A DNA stretch of 59,790 bases. Origin: Gammaproteobacteria bacterium. Its GTDB lineage: Bacteria > Pseudomonadota > Gammaproteobacteria > Pseudomonadales > Azotimanducaceae. Location: positions 1-59,790 of the forward strand of contig SYFY01000028.1 of assembly GCA_005799745.1 (NCBI GenBank), in the 5' to 3' direction. The notes under the pieces were generated by a model. It made no database searches. It had not been told where the DNA came from and saw nothing but the letters and a program-made list of their open reading frames with translations. The position numbers and the translations under genes were made by a program. Below, one piece after another: positions 46,421 through 55,581 of this stretch (position 1 is its first letter; each line of letters opens with the position of its first letter).

Positions 46421-48202
46421 ATGCATCCGACCATTGAGAAGTCGCTTCGCGATCATGCTCTGAGAGCTCCGGAGCGGCCTGCGATATTGGCCACCGGACG
46501 TCCGGATCTTTCCTGGCGGCTCCTGCTGCAGCAGATTGAGTACGTCGCCAATTCGCTCAACGCAATGGGCATAGGCAGAAACGAGCGTGTTGCGATCGTC
46601 TTGCCGAGTGGTCCGGAAATGGCCGTGGCATTCGTGGCGGTGGCTTCCTGTGCGACCGCTGCCCCGCTCAATCCCGCCTGCCGACAGAGCGAATTCGAAT
46701 TTTGCCTGTTAGATCTGAAGGCGAAGGCGGTAATCGTGTCAGCCGACGGGGACACCGCCGCGAGAACCGCCGCTCAAACCCTTGGCATTCCCGTTGTTGA
46801 ACTGTCCTTCGATTCGCATGCTGAAGCAGGCACTTTCACCCTCGCAGGCGAAGCGCGACCGGCTCCCGCTCGCCAGGGATTCGCGGATGAACACGACATC
46901 GCATTGGTATTGCATACTTCAGGCACGACGTCGCGACCTAAAATTGTTCCATTGACACAGGGTAATCTCGCCGCCTCGACGCGTAACCACGAACTCGCGC
47001 TTTCGCTTACCGGCGATGATCTTTGCCTGGTCATGATGCCCCTGTTCCATGTTCATGGTCTGGTCTCGGCAGTACTTGCCTCCTTGACGACCGGTGGCCG
47101 GGTGTTGTGTACGGGCGGGTTCGATGCGCCTCTGTTTTTTGCGTTGCTGGAAGAGACGAGGCCCACCTGGTTTACCGGGGCGCCGGCCCTCTATCAGGGT
47201 TTGCTTGCACAGGTATCGTCCCATCGTCAGGTTGTGTCTGCGCACTCACTGCGATTTCTTCGCTCAGCGGCCGCGCCTTTGCCACCAAGTGTGCTGAAGG
47301 AGTTGGAGCAATGTTTCAAAGTGCCCGTGATCGAATCTTACGGAATGACCGAGACCGCAGCTCAAATTGCCAGCAATCCGTTGCCTCCCCATCCGCGCAA
47401 GACAGGGTCCGTTGGCATTGCCTCCGGCCCCGAAGTGGCCATCATGGCGGAGGATGGACGTTTTCTGTCTGCGGGTGCTAGCGGAGAGATCGTTATCCGC
47501 GGAGACAATCTGATGACGTCTTATGAAGACAACCCGGCCGCCAACAACAGCGCGTTTGCCAATGGCTGGTTTCGCACAGGTGACCAGGGATTCATCGATC
47601 GCGACGGCTTTCTCTTCATAACCGGCCGTCTCAAAGAGATCATCAATCGGGGCGGCGAAAAGATATCGCCCCGTGAAGTCGATGAAGCGATCCTGGAACA
47701 TCCTGATGTGGCCGAGGTGGCTACGTTTGCGGTTCCGCATGCACGCCTGGGAGAAGATATGGTGGCAGCGGTCGTGTTGCGGGAAAATGTTTCGGGTGAC
47801 GAGAAAGCGCTACGTGAATTCGTTTCCGCACGCCTGGCCCAACTGAAGCTGCCAAGTCGAATATTGATAGTTGACCAGATCCCGAAAGGCCCCACCGGGA
47901 AATTGCAGCGCGGTCGCCTCGCGGAAGTGTTCCAGTCGAAGCTGTGGGCTGCGTATTCCCCTGCGAGAGACACCGTTGAAGTCGCGATCGCGCGAATCTG
48001 GGCGGAGGTCCTCTGCGTTGAGCAAGTTGGCATTCATGACAACTTTTTCACGCTCGGCGGTGACTCTCTCTTGGCAACTCGAGTCGTGGCGCGAATGGAA
48101 AGTGCTTTGGAGTGGAAGGTGCCGCTCCGAATCTTCTTCGACTGTCCCACCGTGGCAGAAGTCGCGCAGCTGGTGCACCAGGGCATGCACGGAGAGGCGT
48201 AG
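46421..48202 (+). CDS. AMP-dependent acyl/aminoacyl ligase with C-terminal carrier domain
   Basis: 593 residues. The adenylation domain shows the phosphate loop LHTSGTTSRPKIVPL, MMPLFHVHGLVSAV, ESYGMTETAAQ, the GDQGFIDRDGFLFITGR core and the catalytic lysine region KGPTGKLQR. Residues about 515-590 form a phosphopantetheine carrier domain with FFTLGGDSLLATRV, the serine being the attachment site. So it should load an acid on its own carrier arm, as in stand-alone adenylation-thiolation didomains. No condensation or thioesterase domain is nearby. The adenylation part resembles Pcs60/oxalate-CoA-ligase-like enzymes more than typical amino-acid domains. Start at ATG with poor ribosome site. Confidence 0.85.
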   Translation: MHPTIEKSLRDHALRAPERPAILATGRPDLSWRLLLQQIEYVANSLNAMGIGRNERVAIVLPSGPEMAVAFVAVASCATAAPLNPACRQSEFEFCLLDLKAKAVIVSADGDTAARTAAQTLGIPVVELSFDSHAEAGTFTLAGEARPAPARQGFADEHDIALVLHTSGTTSRPKIVPLTQGNLAASTRNHELALSLTGDDLCLVMMPLFHVHGLVSAVLASLTTGGRVLCTGGFDAPLFFALLEETRPTWFTGAPALYQGLLAQVSSHRQVVSAHSLRFLRSAAAPLPPSVLKELEQCFKVPVIESYGMTETAAQIASNPLPPHPRKTGSVGIASGPEVAIMAEDGRFLSAGASGEIVIRGDNLMTSYEDNPAANNSAFANGWFRTGDQGFIDRDGFLFITGRLKEIINRGGEKISPREVDEAILEHPDVAEVATFAVPHARLGEDMVAAVVLRENVSGDEKALREFVSARLAQLKLPSRILIVDQIPKGPTGKLQRGRLAEVFQSKLWAAYSPARDTVEVAIARIWAEVLCVEQVGIHDNFFTLGGDSLLATRVVARMESALEWKVPLRIFFDCPTVAEVAQLVHQGMHGEA

Positions 48203-48456
48203 AAATAAGGAACCACGCGTCGTCATTCAAACCAAACCACCCATCGTTGAGTGGACCGTGAAAACGATGCTCAACACACCGTGTGGCCTTACACAAACGT
48301 TGTCTTGCGTTGCCGTTTCACCAACGTGCTTGGCAATCGAGGATTCCTGGAAAAATCTCGCGAATCAGAACGATTGCTGGAAGACCCCCAGATGAGAACA
48401 AGATGAGAACGGGATGACCTAAAAAAGCGGATCACGAAGTGGTTTCGTCGCGCAGC

Positions 48457-49006
48457 TCACCACTCCTCGCCAGGAAGTGTCAGAACAGTGAATAGGTTTC
48501 CTCCAAGGAGCTGCTTGCACCGGTCCGAGAGTATGAGGACCATCAGCAGCGGCGCCACCTTCTCCCCCCTTTTCGTCCGTCACGCAAGAGAAGTGGTTGA
48601 TGGATGTCCATCCATGGTGCGCATAGAGACGATGCAATCGGTGCTCGGTATGCAGGACGGCTACATCTGCAGTCGCATCTGAACGGATGTGGGAAGTCGC
48701 CGCGGCGACGACCGCAGACCCATAACCGCTTCTACGCCACGTTGCCGGTGTTACGACGTCTCCAAGCCCGTAGACTTTGAACTTGTGTTCACCAGCGGTG
48801 CCCAACGCCCAGATGGTTCGTCCGTAACTCTGTAAAGTGCCATCTTGCATTGAGACGAAGTACGTTGGATGAAGCGACGGGTTAACGAGCTCGTTGGCGT
48901 TGTCGTCCCAAGGCCACTCGTCCCCGACCGCCGCGACAATGTGATCGTGCACGTCGTCGGGAATGGTCTCTTCAGAGTCGTACCGGTACACATGCGGCGT
49001 TGTCAT
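48457..49006 (-). pseudogene. GNAT-like acetyltransferase with a frameshift at a G run
   Basis: The open frame starts MTTPHVYRYDSEETI and contains the acetyl-CoA-binding type stretch RRSGYGSAVVAAA plus LYAHHGW, as in GNAT proteins. At a run of six G on the minus strand (48564-48569 here as C) the sensible reading changes frame: the +1-shifted frame continues as VAPLLMVLILSDRC and ends LTLPGEEW, while the original frame drifts into an unlike tail. One extra G explains this. It could be a true mutation, a switchable tract or a read error. The intact product would be about 180 residues. Confidence 0.6.
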
Positions 49007-49042
49007 TTTCCGTTTGCGAGCACTACAACTCGATTTTCACGT

Positions 49043-49363
49043 ACTACTGTGGGTCGAGCCGAAGAAAGGCACGAGGTGGGAAACCCGATAGCAACCGCAA
49101 GAACCACGGTAGCCTGTATGCTGCCTCTAGCCGGTCCCGCTCTTCGCCAACGACGACAACCGCTCGAAAGTGCCCTGGTTTGCCAGTTTCCAGAACCTCG
49201 ACGTCTGGATTCTGAACTGCACGCCTGTACCAACTACGAATCCAGTGGTTGGCGGCGACGTAGAGTCTTCCCTCAACTCGTACCCCGGCAACAACCGTGT
49301 CATACGAGCCACCCTCACCGGAAGTGGTGATCGTTAAGCACGCTCCTGGAGTGCGACGACAAC
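49043..49363 (-). pseudogene. Remnant of a nitroreductase/deazaflavin-type protein
   Basis: A minus-strand reading with no usable start gives SYDTVVAGVRVEGRLYVAAN then HWIRSWYRRAVQNPDVEVLE and a tail ending in RAFLRLDPQ before TAG. This resembles the C-terminal part of the small split-barrel nitroreductase/F420-type family. Upstream in this frame is a stop, and the N-terminal part is not recognisable. Bases from here to about 49645 hold nothing else I can name. Confidence 0.4.
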
Positions 49364-49645
49364 GTCAGCGGCTGTTGAAGGATACTCGCAACGACCAGAC
49401 GGAGAGAAACTCTATGTCCCCACGCGGTCGGCCACTTCGTTTGGTTCCTTCACGGGATTGCCGCTTCCCGGATCATGACTTCACCTCCGTTTACGCTGAA
49501 AAAAATAGCAGTCTGCCAATGCGGTCGATCCGAACGGCATGCTCTTTATTTGCGCTCACCATTCAAGAGGGAAATCGGATTGTGTTCGTTGAACACTTAC
49601 ACTTCGCGTCAGGGTCGTTCCGAGACATTGTGCAGCGCAGCCGGT

Positions 49646-50050
49646 TCAACTCGGCTTCTGCCACCGATAAGCCCTATGAGCTACTCCTGCAGCCACGGCC
49701 CAGGTGACCGTTGTCCAAAGGATCGCAGTAATCTCGGACGAGATAGGCTGAATTGTGAGTGCGACCGTGTGCAGTGAGCTGGGCAATGAAGCCAACACCC
49801 CGACCAACGCGCCAATCCCGGCGGCTGCAGCGATTGAATCCACTCGTCGAGAAACGGCACAGATCGCTGTCAGCAAGATGGCGGTTGAGACGAAGGCTGC
49901 AAGGTGAAGTTCGAGCAGCGGTTCAGGACGTACGTTGGCAAATTTGGTTGCGACACCACCCGGAAAAAAGAGTGGGAACACGAACATGTTCAGTAGCAGC
50001 AGGGTTACAAGCGACGCCACCGAAGCGCCTGCAAAGTGGGTGATCTTCAC
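49646..50050 (-). CDS. Small four-helix membrane protein, unknown function
   Basis: 134 residues with four hydrophobic segments (starting SVASLVTLLLLNMFVFPLFF) and no charged catalytic motif. It resembles small uncharacterised membrane families in general shape only. The GTG start is embedded in a 17-base tandem repeat that also duplicates its GAGAGGG ribosome-site-like sequence. It is followed upstream (on the minus strand) by another small membrane protein gene, so the two could be co-transcribed. Confidence 0.55.
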   Translation of the reverse strand: MKITHFAGASVASLVTLLLLNMFVFPLFFPGGVATKFANVRPEPLLELHLAAFVSTAILLTAICAVSRRVDSIAAAAGIGALVGVLASLPSSLHTVALTIQPISSEITAILWTTVTWAVAAGVAHRAYRWQKPS

Positions 50051-50088
50051 GATGGATTCCCTCTCACGATGGATTCCCTCTCACGATG
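50048..50088. repeat. 17-base tandem repeat over a start codon
   Basis: The unit CACGATGGATTCCCTCT occurs twice, at 50048-50064 and 50065-50081, followed by a partial third copy (CACGATG). On the minus strand each unit contains a GTG and a GAGAGGG, so the repeat duplicates the translation start of the small membrane protein gene. Confidence 0.85.
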
Positions 50089-50157
50089 CAGTGCTCGAGC
50101 ATACCGACCCCTCCCCAACGACCGAGCGGGTGGGCGAGCAGCAGACGGTTTGAGATC

Positions 50158-50592
50158 TCAGCCACCATGTACCCCACCCTGCCGAATGCGGAGCGCGAGT
50201 ACCAGACCAAACCAAGCGGCAGGGACGTACGCAAATAACAGATCGACAGCCACGAACCAGGTCGGTGCCGGCAGCATGAAGGTGTTGGCGATGCCACCCA
50301 ATAGAAATAACCCACCAACGACGGAAGCGGCTACGACGGATCTGTTTTCGCCTATGAGACCTGCAACGAGCGCGCCGACAAACGTGCCCACTGAGTGGGC
50401 TAGAAAGGGAAAGATGAAGTGCTTCGGTTCAAACAGGTGAAGTGACGCCCTGAGCCCATCCATCGTGGTGACGTCAGCATTGGCAGGCGGTGGAATGACA
50501 GAGCCGCTGATCGTGATGAGCGCCATGTTCACCACGCTACCCACCACGAAGCCGAGCACGACTGCCAGGAGGACACGAAGCGATTTGGCCAT
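50158..50592 (-). CDS. Small membrane protein, unknown function
   Basis: 144 residues starting MAKSLRVLLAVVLGFVVGS, with four membrane segments and a conserved-looking HFIFPFLAHSVGTFVGALVAG segment containing two histidines. A strong GGAGG ribosome site precedes the ATG, which fixes the start over longer in-frame options. Similar proteins are annotated only as hypothetical membrane proteins. It lies about 100 bases from the second small membrane gene on the same strand. Confidence 0.65.
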   Translation of the reverse strand: MAKSLRVLLAVVLGFVVGSVVNMALITISGSVIPPPANADVTTMDGLRASLHLFEPKHFIFPFLAHSVGTFVGALVAGLIGENRSVVAASVVGGLFLLGGIANTFMLPAPTWFVAVDLLFAYVPAAWFGLVLALRIRQGGVHGG

Positions 50593-50634
50593 GAGAAACC
50601 TCCGATCTAAGAAGATTACCGCGGCACTCAGCAC

Positions 50635-51064
50635 AAGGACATAACCTGCTCATGCCGCATCGACCCGAAGCACCACGCTTCCGCACATACCAGCCCCATA
50701 GCCCAGCCGCATATCGAGGTCGACAAGTTGCCATCGGTAGACTCGTAAAGTTCGGTCATGGGCTTGGTCATTGAAGCTTGCGCGGCGGAAACAACCATGG
50801 CTTCCGAGTTCCAGGCGAAGTTTCTGCAACTTGTATCACCGTTATCTGACTTAGCGCCGACGAGTTAGTCATGGACATCAACGGTCCAACGTGCTGCAGC
50901 GCCAGGGCTCACGACATTGACCAAGCTAGCTATCGCGAGGGTGGATCGCACCCTCTGCCCGCTCAGCTCCATTCACCGCCTAAGCGCTCGCCTGAAGCAA
51001 TACTTCGTCAGCTTGGTCAGCGCCGAGAAGACACCCGTTATCCTTCCTATCCTCCGTCGCGATT
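50635..51064. other. Gene-poor region with dispersed repeat copy 1
   Basis: No gene recognised. The right part (about 50965-51062) is one copy of a roughly 100-base dispersed repeat whose second copy lies at about 58118-58226. The left part has only short frames. Confidence 0.4.
50965..51062. repeat. Dispersed repeat, copy 1
   Basis: Shares GCAATACTTCGTCAGC, a GCGCCGAGAA core and GTTATCCTTCC-ATCCTC with the copy near 58.2 kb, in the same orientation and order. Both copies, read on the + strand, give a similar peptide ending VILPIL, but neither is part of a recognisable gene. It may be the tail of a small mobile or intergenic element. Confidence 0.6.
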
Positions 51065-51349
51065 TTGACGATCGTGATCGGACTTGGTCAGCCAGCGGCG
51101 ATCGCCGCACTCATCGCCTTTACCAACGCGGCCCGTGCGCACTTGAAAGTGCGCGTCAACGACTGGGTGATTGGCCTCGTTCTGACGACGAATGTGCACC
51201 ATGTGCATCATTACTCTGCGGACTATCGTGAGAGCAACACGAATTATGGATGCGCCGCGATCATTTGGGATCGCGTGTTCGGCACTTTCGAGCGTGCGGA
51301 AACTGAGCGCCTGGGTGATTTCCCGACTGAGCCTTCGCTCTCCAGATAA
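51065..51349 (+). pseudogene. Truncated sterol desaturase/fatty acid hydroxylase
   Basis: Only the C-terminal part of the membrane di-iron family is present: TTNVHHVHHYSADYRESNTN contains the last histidine cluster, followed by IWDRVFGTF, a family signature. The upstream membrane helices and first two histidine boxes are missing, replaced by the dispersed repeat. So the product cannot bind the di-iron centre. A deletion joined to the repeat is the simplest explanation. Confidence 0.75.
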
Positions 51350-51443
51350 CTTGGTATGCCTTTCTTCGCACCGGAGAGATCGCAGGGCTGACTATCGTGA
51401 GCGCCCGCCGATGTGTGAACGGCGTGGTGCGTGGATCTTAGTT

Positions 51444-52364
51444 TCAGTAACCAAGCGCCGTCGCGCGGAAGCGCGCCGGTGGCAAGCCAGCTAACCGCGT
51501 GAATTCACGGGTGAAGTGCGCCTGATCGGCATAGCCGCACAGAAAACCGATCTCCGGCAGTGGCAGCGTGGCTTGAGCGAGCCACACCGCTGCAACACGA
51601 ACCCGCACTTCTGCCCGCAATTCACCGAAGCCGACACCTGCTGCTGCCAATTTGCGTTGCAGCGTGCGCCTCGACATACGGAGCGCCTTGGCGGCATCCG
51701 CGACGCAGGGACTTTCTGCAAGCAATCCGGCGAGCCACGTCGCGAGCGCGGCTGCAGGTTCAGGCCATGGCCAAGGCGCGAGCCCCTCCATCGTGCTGCG
51801 GCCCCAGGTTGCAGACGATTGCGCAGTCGACGCCGTCCAACGAATCCGCCAATGCTGCGCGGCGGTGTCGTGCCATTTCCCTGGAGCATTGGCGCCGAAG
51901 ATGGCCTGCCCACCTACCTCGACGTGGAGGTCCTGCGTGCCAAGCAATCGCAATGCGCCAACCCACACACCGAGAACGGCCGCACTTTCCTCAGGCAGCG
52001 GCGGAGTATCGCTACGCGCAGCGTGCTCGAGCACCAGTTCTGCTGCGCTGCATGCAACAACTCGAACGCAGTGCCGCGAGTGAACATATCGTTCGAGTCG
52101 CTGCCATCGTACCAACAGATCGTGCGGGTCACGCGCGCTGGCAAACGCCGAGTACAGTGGCTCGCCGACGATGCGCTCGATCTGTTGGGCAAGTGTGAAC
52201 ACCAGCGACAAGCCGCCCGAACGCGAGATGTGGGCAATCACCAGCCGCTTCTGCTCGATTGACACGCGCGCGCCATCGGGCAGTGCGCATGGCGCAGCCA
52301 ATCCCCGCGCTGTCATCCCACGCAGAAGAATGCGAACGACGGCCCCGCTAGCGAAGTCGTCCAT
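51444..52364 (-). CDS. AraC family transcriptional regulator
   Basis: 306 residues. The C-terminal third is the AraC double helix-turn-helix: AKALRMSRRTLQRKLAAAG, LPEIGFLCGYADQAHFTREF and a PPARFRATALG end. The N-terminal 200 residues resemble the ligand-binding part of OruR/ArgR-like AraC members. It starts about 11 bases after the oxidoreductase large-subunit stop and so is probably co-transcribed with it and likely controls it. The gene is clearly richer in GC than the polysaccharide genes. Confidence 0.9.
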   Translation of the reverse strand: MDDFASGAVVRILLRGMTARGLAAPCALPDGARVSIEQKRLVIAHISRSGGLSLVFTLAQQIERIVGEPLYSAFASARDPHDLLVRWQRLERYVHSRHCVRVVACSAAELVLEHAARSDTPPLPEESAAVLGVWVGALRLLGTQDLHVEVGGQAIFGANAPGKWHDTAAQHWRIRWTASTAQSSATWGRSTMEGLAPWPWPEPAAALATWLAGLLAESPCVADAAKALRMSRRTLQRKLAAAGVGFGELRAEVRVRVAAVWLAQATLPLPEIGFLCGYADQAHFTREFTRLAGLPPARFRATALGY

Positions 52365-52375
52365 CGACGCGATCG

Positions 52376-54472
52376 TCAGTGATCACTGCGTGCCAACTCC
52401 TCGGGACGTGCTGGTAACCGGCTTGCACGGTAGCCGGTCGCGTCGAACAACGCATTAGCGATAGCCGCAGCACCGGCCGTCATGGCGCTCTCTCCCGCCC
52501 CAGTCGGGGTCGCGTTCGAGCTAAGCAAACGCACCTCGATGCGAGGTAACGAGGAGATTCGCGGCACGGGCGATTCGGCAAAGCCCGTCGCGGCGATACC
52601 CGACGTCTGGAGCGGCAGCGCCTCGACCAACACCATGCCAACGCACCACACGAGACAGCCTTCGATCTGGGCTCGCACGCCATCCGGATCTACGACCAGG
52701 CCGCAATCGTGGGCACACCAGAGCGTGACAACGCGTGCATCCCCGCTGGCAGAGACCTCGACATCGGCAACGACAGCGACGCGGCTACCTCCCTTGTAAA
52801 CACCGCAGGCCAATCCGCGCCCGCGTCGCGGCCCACTAGGCGGTTGCTCTGATCGTTGTGCATTCCAACCCGCATCATCCGCCACACCGCGTAGCACTGC
52901 CGTTAGGCGCACGTCCTTGGTCATCGCCAGCCGAAACTGCAAAGCGTCGCTACCGGCAACCACGGCACAGGCATCGATTGCAGATTCGACAACAAACGCA
53001 TTCGGCGCGGTGCCAAGTCCGCGCCAAGGACCGCCATGAACGGGAAGTCGCACGGCGTCGAACGCGATGCGCTGGCGCGGCACGTCGTAAGGCAGCGCCG
53101 CGCCGCGTGCAACGCCTTGATCGCCAGCGATGTCGACCAGACGCTGTATCCACAACGGCATTGCTGCTGGCGTGAACAGGATGTGGCTGCTTACGAGAGC
53201 ATGCCACCAATCGACGATGCGCCCTTCGACGATGCGCGCACGAACGCGATGGCTCGACGGTGGTCGATGAAATCCCTGGCGAAACTCCTGCGCTCGCGTC
53301 CACACGAGCTTCACCGGGCGATCGATGGCGCGCGCGAGCAGGGCCGCCTCTACTTCCACCAACGCCAACGTTCGCGCGCCAAAGCCCCCACCGAGGCGGC
53401 AGGCTTGCACGCTGACGTCGTCGGCATCGAGCGCCAGTGTGCGAGCCAGAACATCACGAACATAGAACAAGTCCTGTGTGCCGGTGAATAGCTGGAGGCG
53501 CGGTCGGCCGGTGGGTGTCGCAGTGAAATGCGCCAACGCCGCGCGCGGTTCGATGCCTCCGTGTGCAGCAAGCGGCACGTCGAAGCGCAAATCGATCGAC
53601 CATGCACCGGTTGCATCGAGATCGTCGTCGCGCACGGCATGGCGCAGATCGCCCCCCGCGAGGTGACGATCGATGTCGATAGCGTCGTCGATCTCGCGCG
53701 GCTCGAATTTGCCGTCGACATGCCAGCGCACGGACAGTGCCTGCTCGATGCGATCGAGCGCACCGGGCGTCGACGCGAGGATGCCCAAGCCCACGCTGTT
53801 GGCATGGCGCAGGTTGTGCTCCTGGACAACCGCGACGAAGCCCACGACCCGTCGCGCGGCGGCGTCGTTCCAATCGACTGGCCTCGAACCGAGCTCAGGC
53901 GATACGGGCGCGCGCAGAACCCGACCGTAGACCATGCCGGGCAAACGCATATCTGCGGCGAAGAGCGGCGCACCGCTCACGATCGCAAGCAGATCATCGC
54001 GCACGACTAACAAGTTCGCTGTGGCATCTGCACGCATGCTGAGCAACTGCTTCAGTGGGCGCTCGACGACGCGGATCTCGCCCTCTGTCCGGCCTTCGGC
54101 CAGCGCGTCGCGCAACGTCGCGCAGGCTTGCGCGAGTGGCAGAGCAAAATCTTTCACCGAGTCGCTGCCGACGGTTGCTTTGACGCGTTCGATGTCCTGG
54201 GATGATGGTGCACGCAGGCGAATTCGATCGGCCGAGACGCCCAGCTCGACCGCTGCGATGCGACGCAACGCGATACCGATCTGTTGGCCCATCTCCGCAC
54301 GAGGCACAAAGAGTTCGTATTTTCCATCGTGGTGGCGCAACCAACCGAGTGCGTCTTCGGCACTAGGCGCAGGACGTTTCGGTATGACCGGGATCGCGCG
54401 GCAGCCGGACGCAACGGCTGCGAAGGTGACGGTCAGCCCGACCGCGCCTTGTAAGAATGCGCGTCGCTTCAC
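52376..54472 (-). CDS. iorB: Isoquinoline 1-oxidoreductase-type molybdopterin subunit
   Basis: About 698 residues of the xanthine dehydrogenase superfamily, beta-subunit type. It begins with a twin-arginine-like signal (KRRAFLQGAVGLTVTFAAVASG) ending near a cysteine, then two molybdopterin-binding parts with GGGFGAR and near the C-terminus GAGESAMTAG, which holds the catalytic glutamate. It hydroxylates N-heterocyclic compounds or oxidises aldehydes in the periplasm. I chose the GTG that overlaps the small-subunit stop (GTGA); a longer version runs into that gene. Substrate cannot be inferred. Confidence 0.87.
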   Translation of the reverse strand: MKRRAFLQGAVGLTVTFAAVASGCRAIPVIPKRPAPSAEDALGWLRHHDGKYELFVPRAEMGQQIGIALRRIAAVELGVSADRIRLRAPSSQDIERVKATVGSDSVKDFALPLAQACATLRDALAEGRTEGEIRVVERPLKQLLSMRADATANLLVVRDDLLAIVSGAPLFAADMRLPGMVYGRVLRAPVSPELGSRPVDWNDAAARRVVGFVAVVQEHNLRHANSVGLGILASTPGALDRIEQALSVRWHVDGKFEPREIDDAIDIDRHLAGGDLRHAVRDDDLDATGAWSIDLRFDVPLAAHGGIEPRAALAHFTATPTGRPRLQLFTGTQDLFYVRDVLARTLALDADDVSVQACRLGGGFGARTLALVEVEAALLARAIDRPVKLVWTRAQEFRQGFHRPPSSHRVRARIVEGRIVDWWHALVSSHILFTPAAMPLWIQRLVDIAGDQGVARGAALPYDVPRQRIAFDAVRLPVHGGPWRGLGTAPNAFVVESAIDACAVVAGSDALQFRLAMTKDVRLTAVLRGVADDAGWNAQRSEQPPSGPRRGRGLACGVYKGGSRVAVVADVEVSASGDARVVTLWCAHDCGLVVDPDGVRAQIEGCLVWCVGMVLVEALPLQTSGIAATGFAESPVPRISSLPRIEVRLLSSNATPTGAGESAMTAGAAAIANALFDATGYRASRLPARPEELARSDH

Positions 54473-54942
54473 GATGACGTTCCACGCTGAAACATGACCG
54501 CTGCGCGCTCGATCGCTCGGCGCACACGCGGTTGTGTGCCGCACCGACACAAGTGACCCTCGAGCGCCGCATCAATCTCTGCCGCATCTGGCTGTGCGGT
54601 GCGCTGTAAAAGCGCCGTCGCCGCGACAATTTGGCCGGCCTGACAGAAGCCGCACTGGGGCACGGATTCGTCGATCCAAGCCTGCTGAACCGGGTTAAGC
54701 GATCCGTTTAACGACAGACCCTCGATGGTCGTGATCCGACGTCCAGCCACTGCCTGTGCAGGTAAGAGACAGGCGCGCTGCGGCTCGTCATCGACCAGCA
54801 CAGTGCATGCGCCGCACTGCCCTTGTCCGCAACCATACTTGCAACCGGTTAGCCCAAGCGCCTCACGGAGTACCCACAACAAACTCTCGTCGAGCCAGGG
54901 GGCCGTGATCTCGTGCCAAACGTTGTTGACGAAAAGGCGCAT
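54469..54942 (-). CDS. iorA: 2Fe-2S subunit of the IorAB-type oxidoreductase
   Basis: 157 residues with both iron-sulfur motifs of the family: a plant-type cluster CKYGCGQGQCGAC near residue 40 and the C-terminal CGFCQAGQI with CRCGTQPRVRRAI. It transfers electrons from the molybdenum subunit to an acceptor such as a cytochrome. ATG at MRLFVNN is used because it matches the family N-terminus and a GGAG lies upstream; a longer in-frame version adds 55 unlike residues. Coupled to the large subunit by GTGA overlap. Confidence 0.9.
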   Translation of the reverse strand: MRLFVNNVWHEITAPWLDESLLWVLREALGLTGCKYGCGQGQCGACTVLVDDEPQRACLLPAQAVAGRRITTIEGLSLNGSLNPVQQAWIDESVPQCGFCQAGQIVAATALLQRTAQPDAAEIDAALEGHLCRCGTQPRVRRAIERAAVMFQRGTSS

Positions 54943-55187
54943 TAAAGCGAACTCCGTGCCGATCGATTCGGTGCAATCCTGAGATGCCCTCGCTGTGCCG
55001 TCTTGAATAATCGCGCCAACAGGCGGGCATCGCGACGCTGAGGGATCGAGGGCTGCGTCGCTCAAGCCCATGGCTGGCAGCTTGTGCAGCATCTCGAGTG
55101 CCGGCACGTTCCCGCTTTGTGCTCTGCGCGCAACCGTGTTCGCCCACTTGTTTAGCGTTGGCGGACGTTCAGCAAAAAAGAACCCGC

Positions 55188-55581
55188 TCAGCTGAAAAAT
55201 TGCATCAGCAACATTCCCGCTGCGACGATCAAGACACCAACCGTTCCCAAGGTACCTGGCAGCCGAGGCAGCTGACTCATGTCGTTAGAACGGATACGAA
55301 AGGGGTGGACGATGCGCGACACTAACAACACCCCACCGAGGGAGTAAAACAAAGTCGATGAAATCCCATTCATTTCGAGCGATGTCATGAGAATGAAGGC
55401 GAGAGGAGACGTACTCGACCAGATTGGCATGACGACGCATCGCTTCAAAAAGCTCAGCATCACCGCCATCACTGAGTGAGATCGTTTTCTTCCTGGCGCG
55501 GGTGGCGCCGACCAGTCCTGCGAGAACCAGACTGAGCAAAACAAGCAGGGCCGCGTAGAGCCCGGTGATCATGCTCGGCAT
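55188..55581 (-). pseudogene. MAPEG family protein with a frameshift
   Basis: The first part, from ATG with a GAGG ribosome site, reads MPSMITGLYAALLVLLSL and RRHANLVEYV, a MAPEG signature (membrane proteins of eicosanoid and glutathione metabolism). At about 55407 one extra base shifts the frame: the family sequence continues in another frame as PLAFILMTSLEMNG and ends GTVGVLIVAAGMLLMQFF. The combined product would be about 130 residues, the normal MAPEG length. Either a recent mutation or a sequence error. Confidence 0.75.

Noticed and set aside
52482..54042. Several + strand frames of 60-190 codons across iorB
   Set aside because: They are antisense shadows, common in GC-rich genes, and lack family similarity while iorB is well supported.
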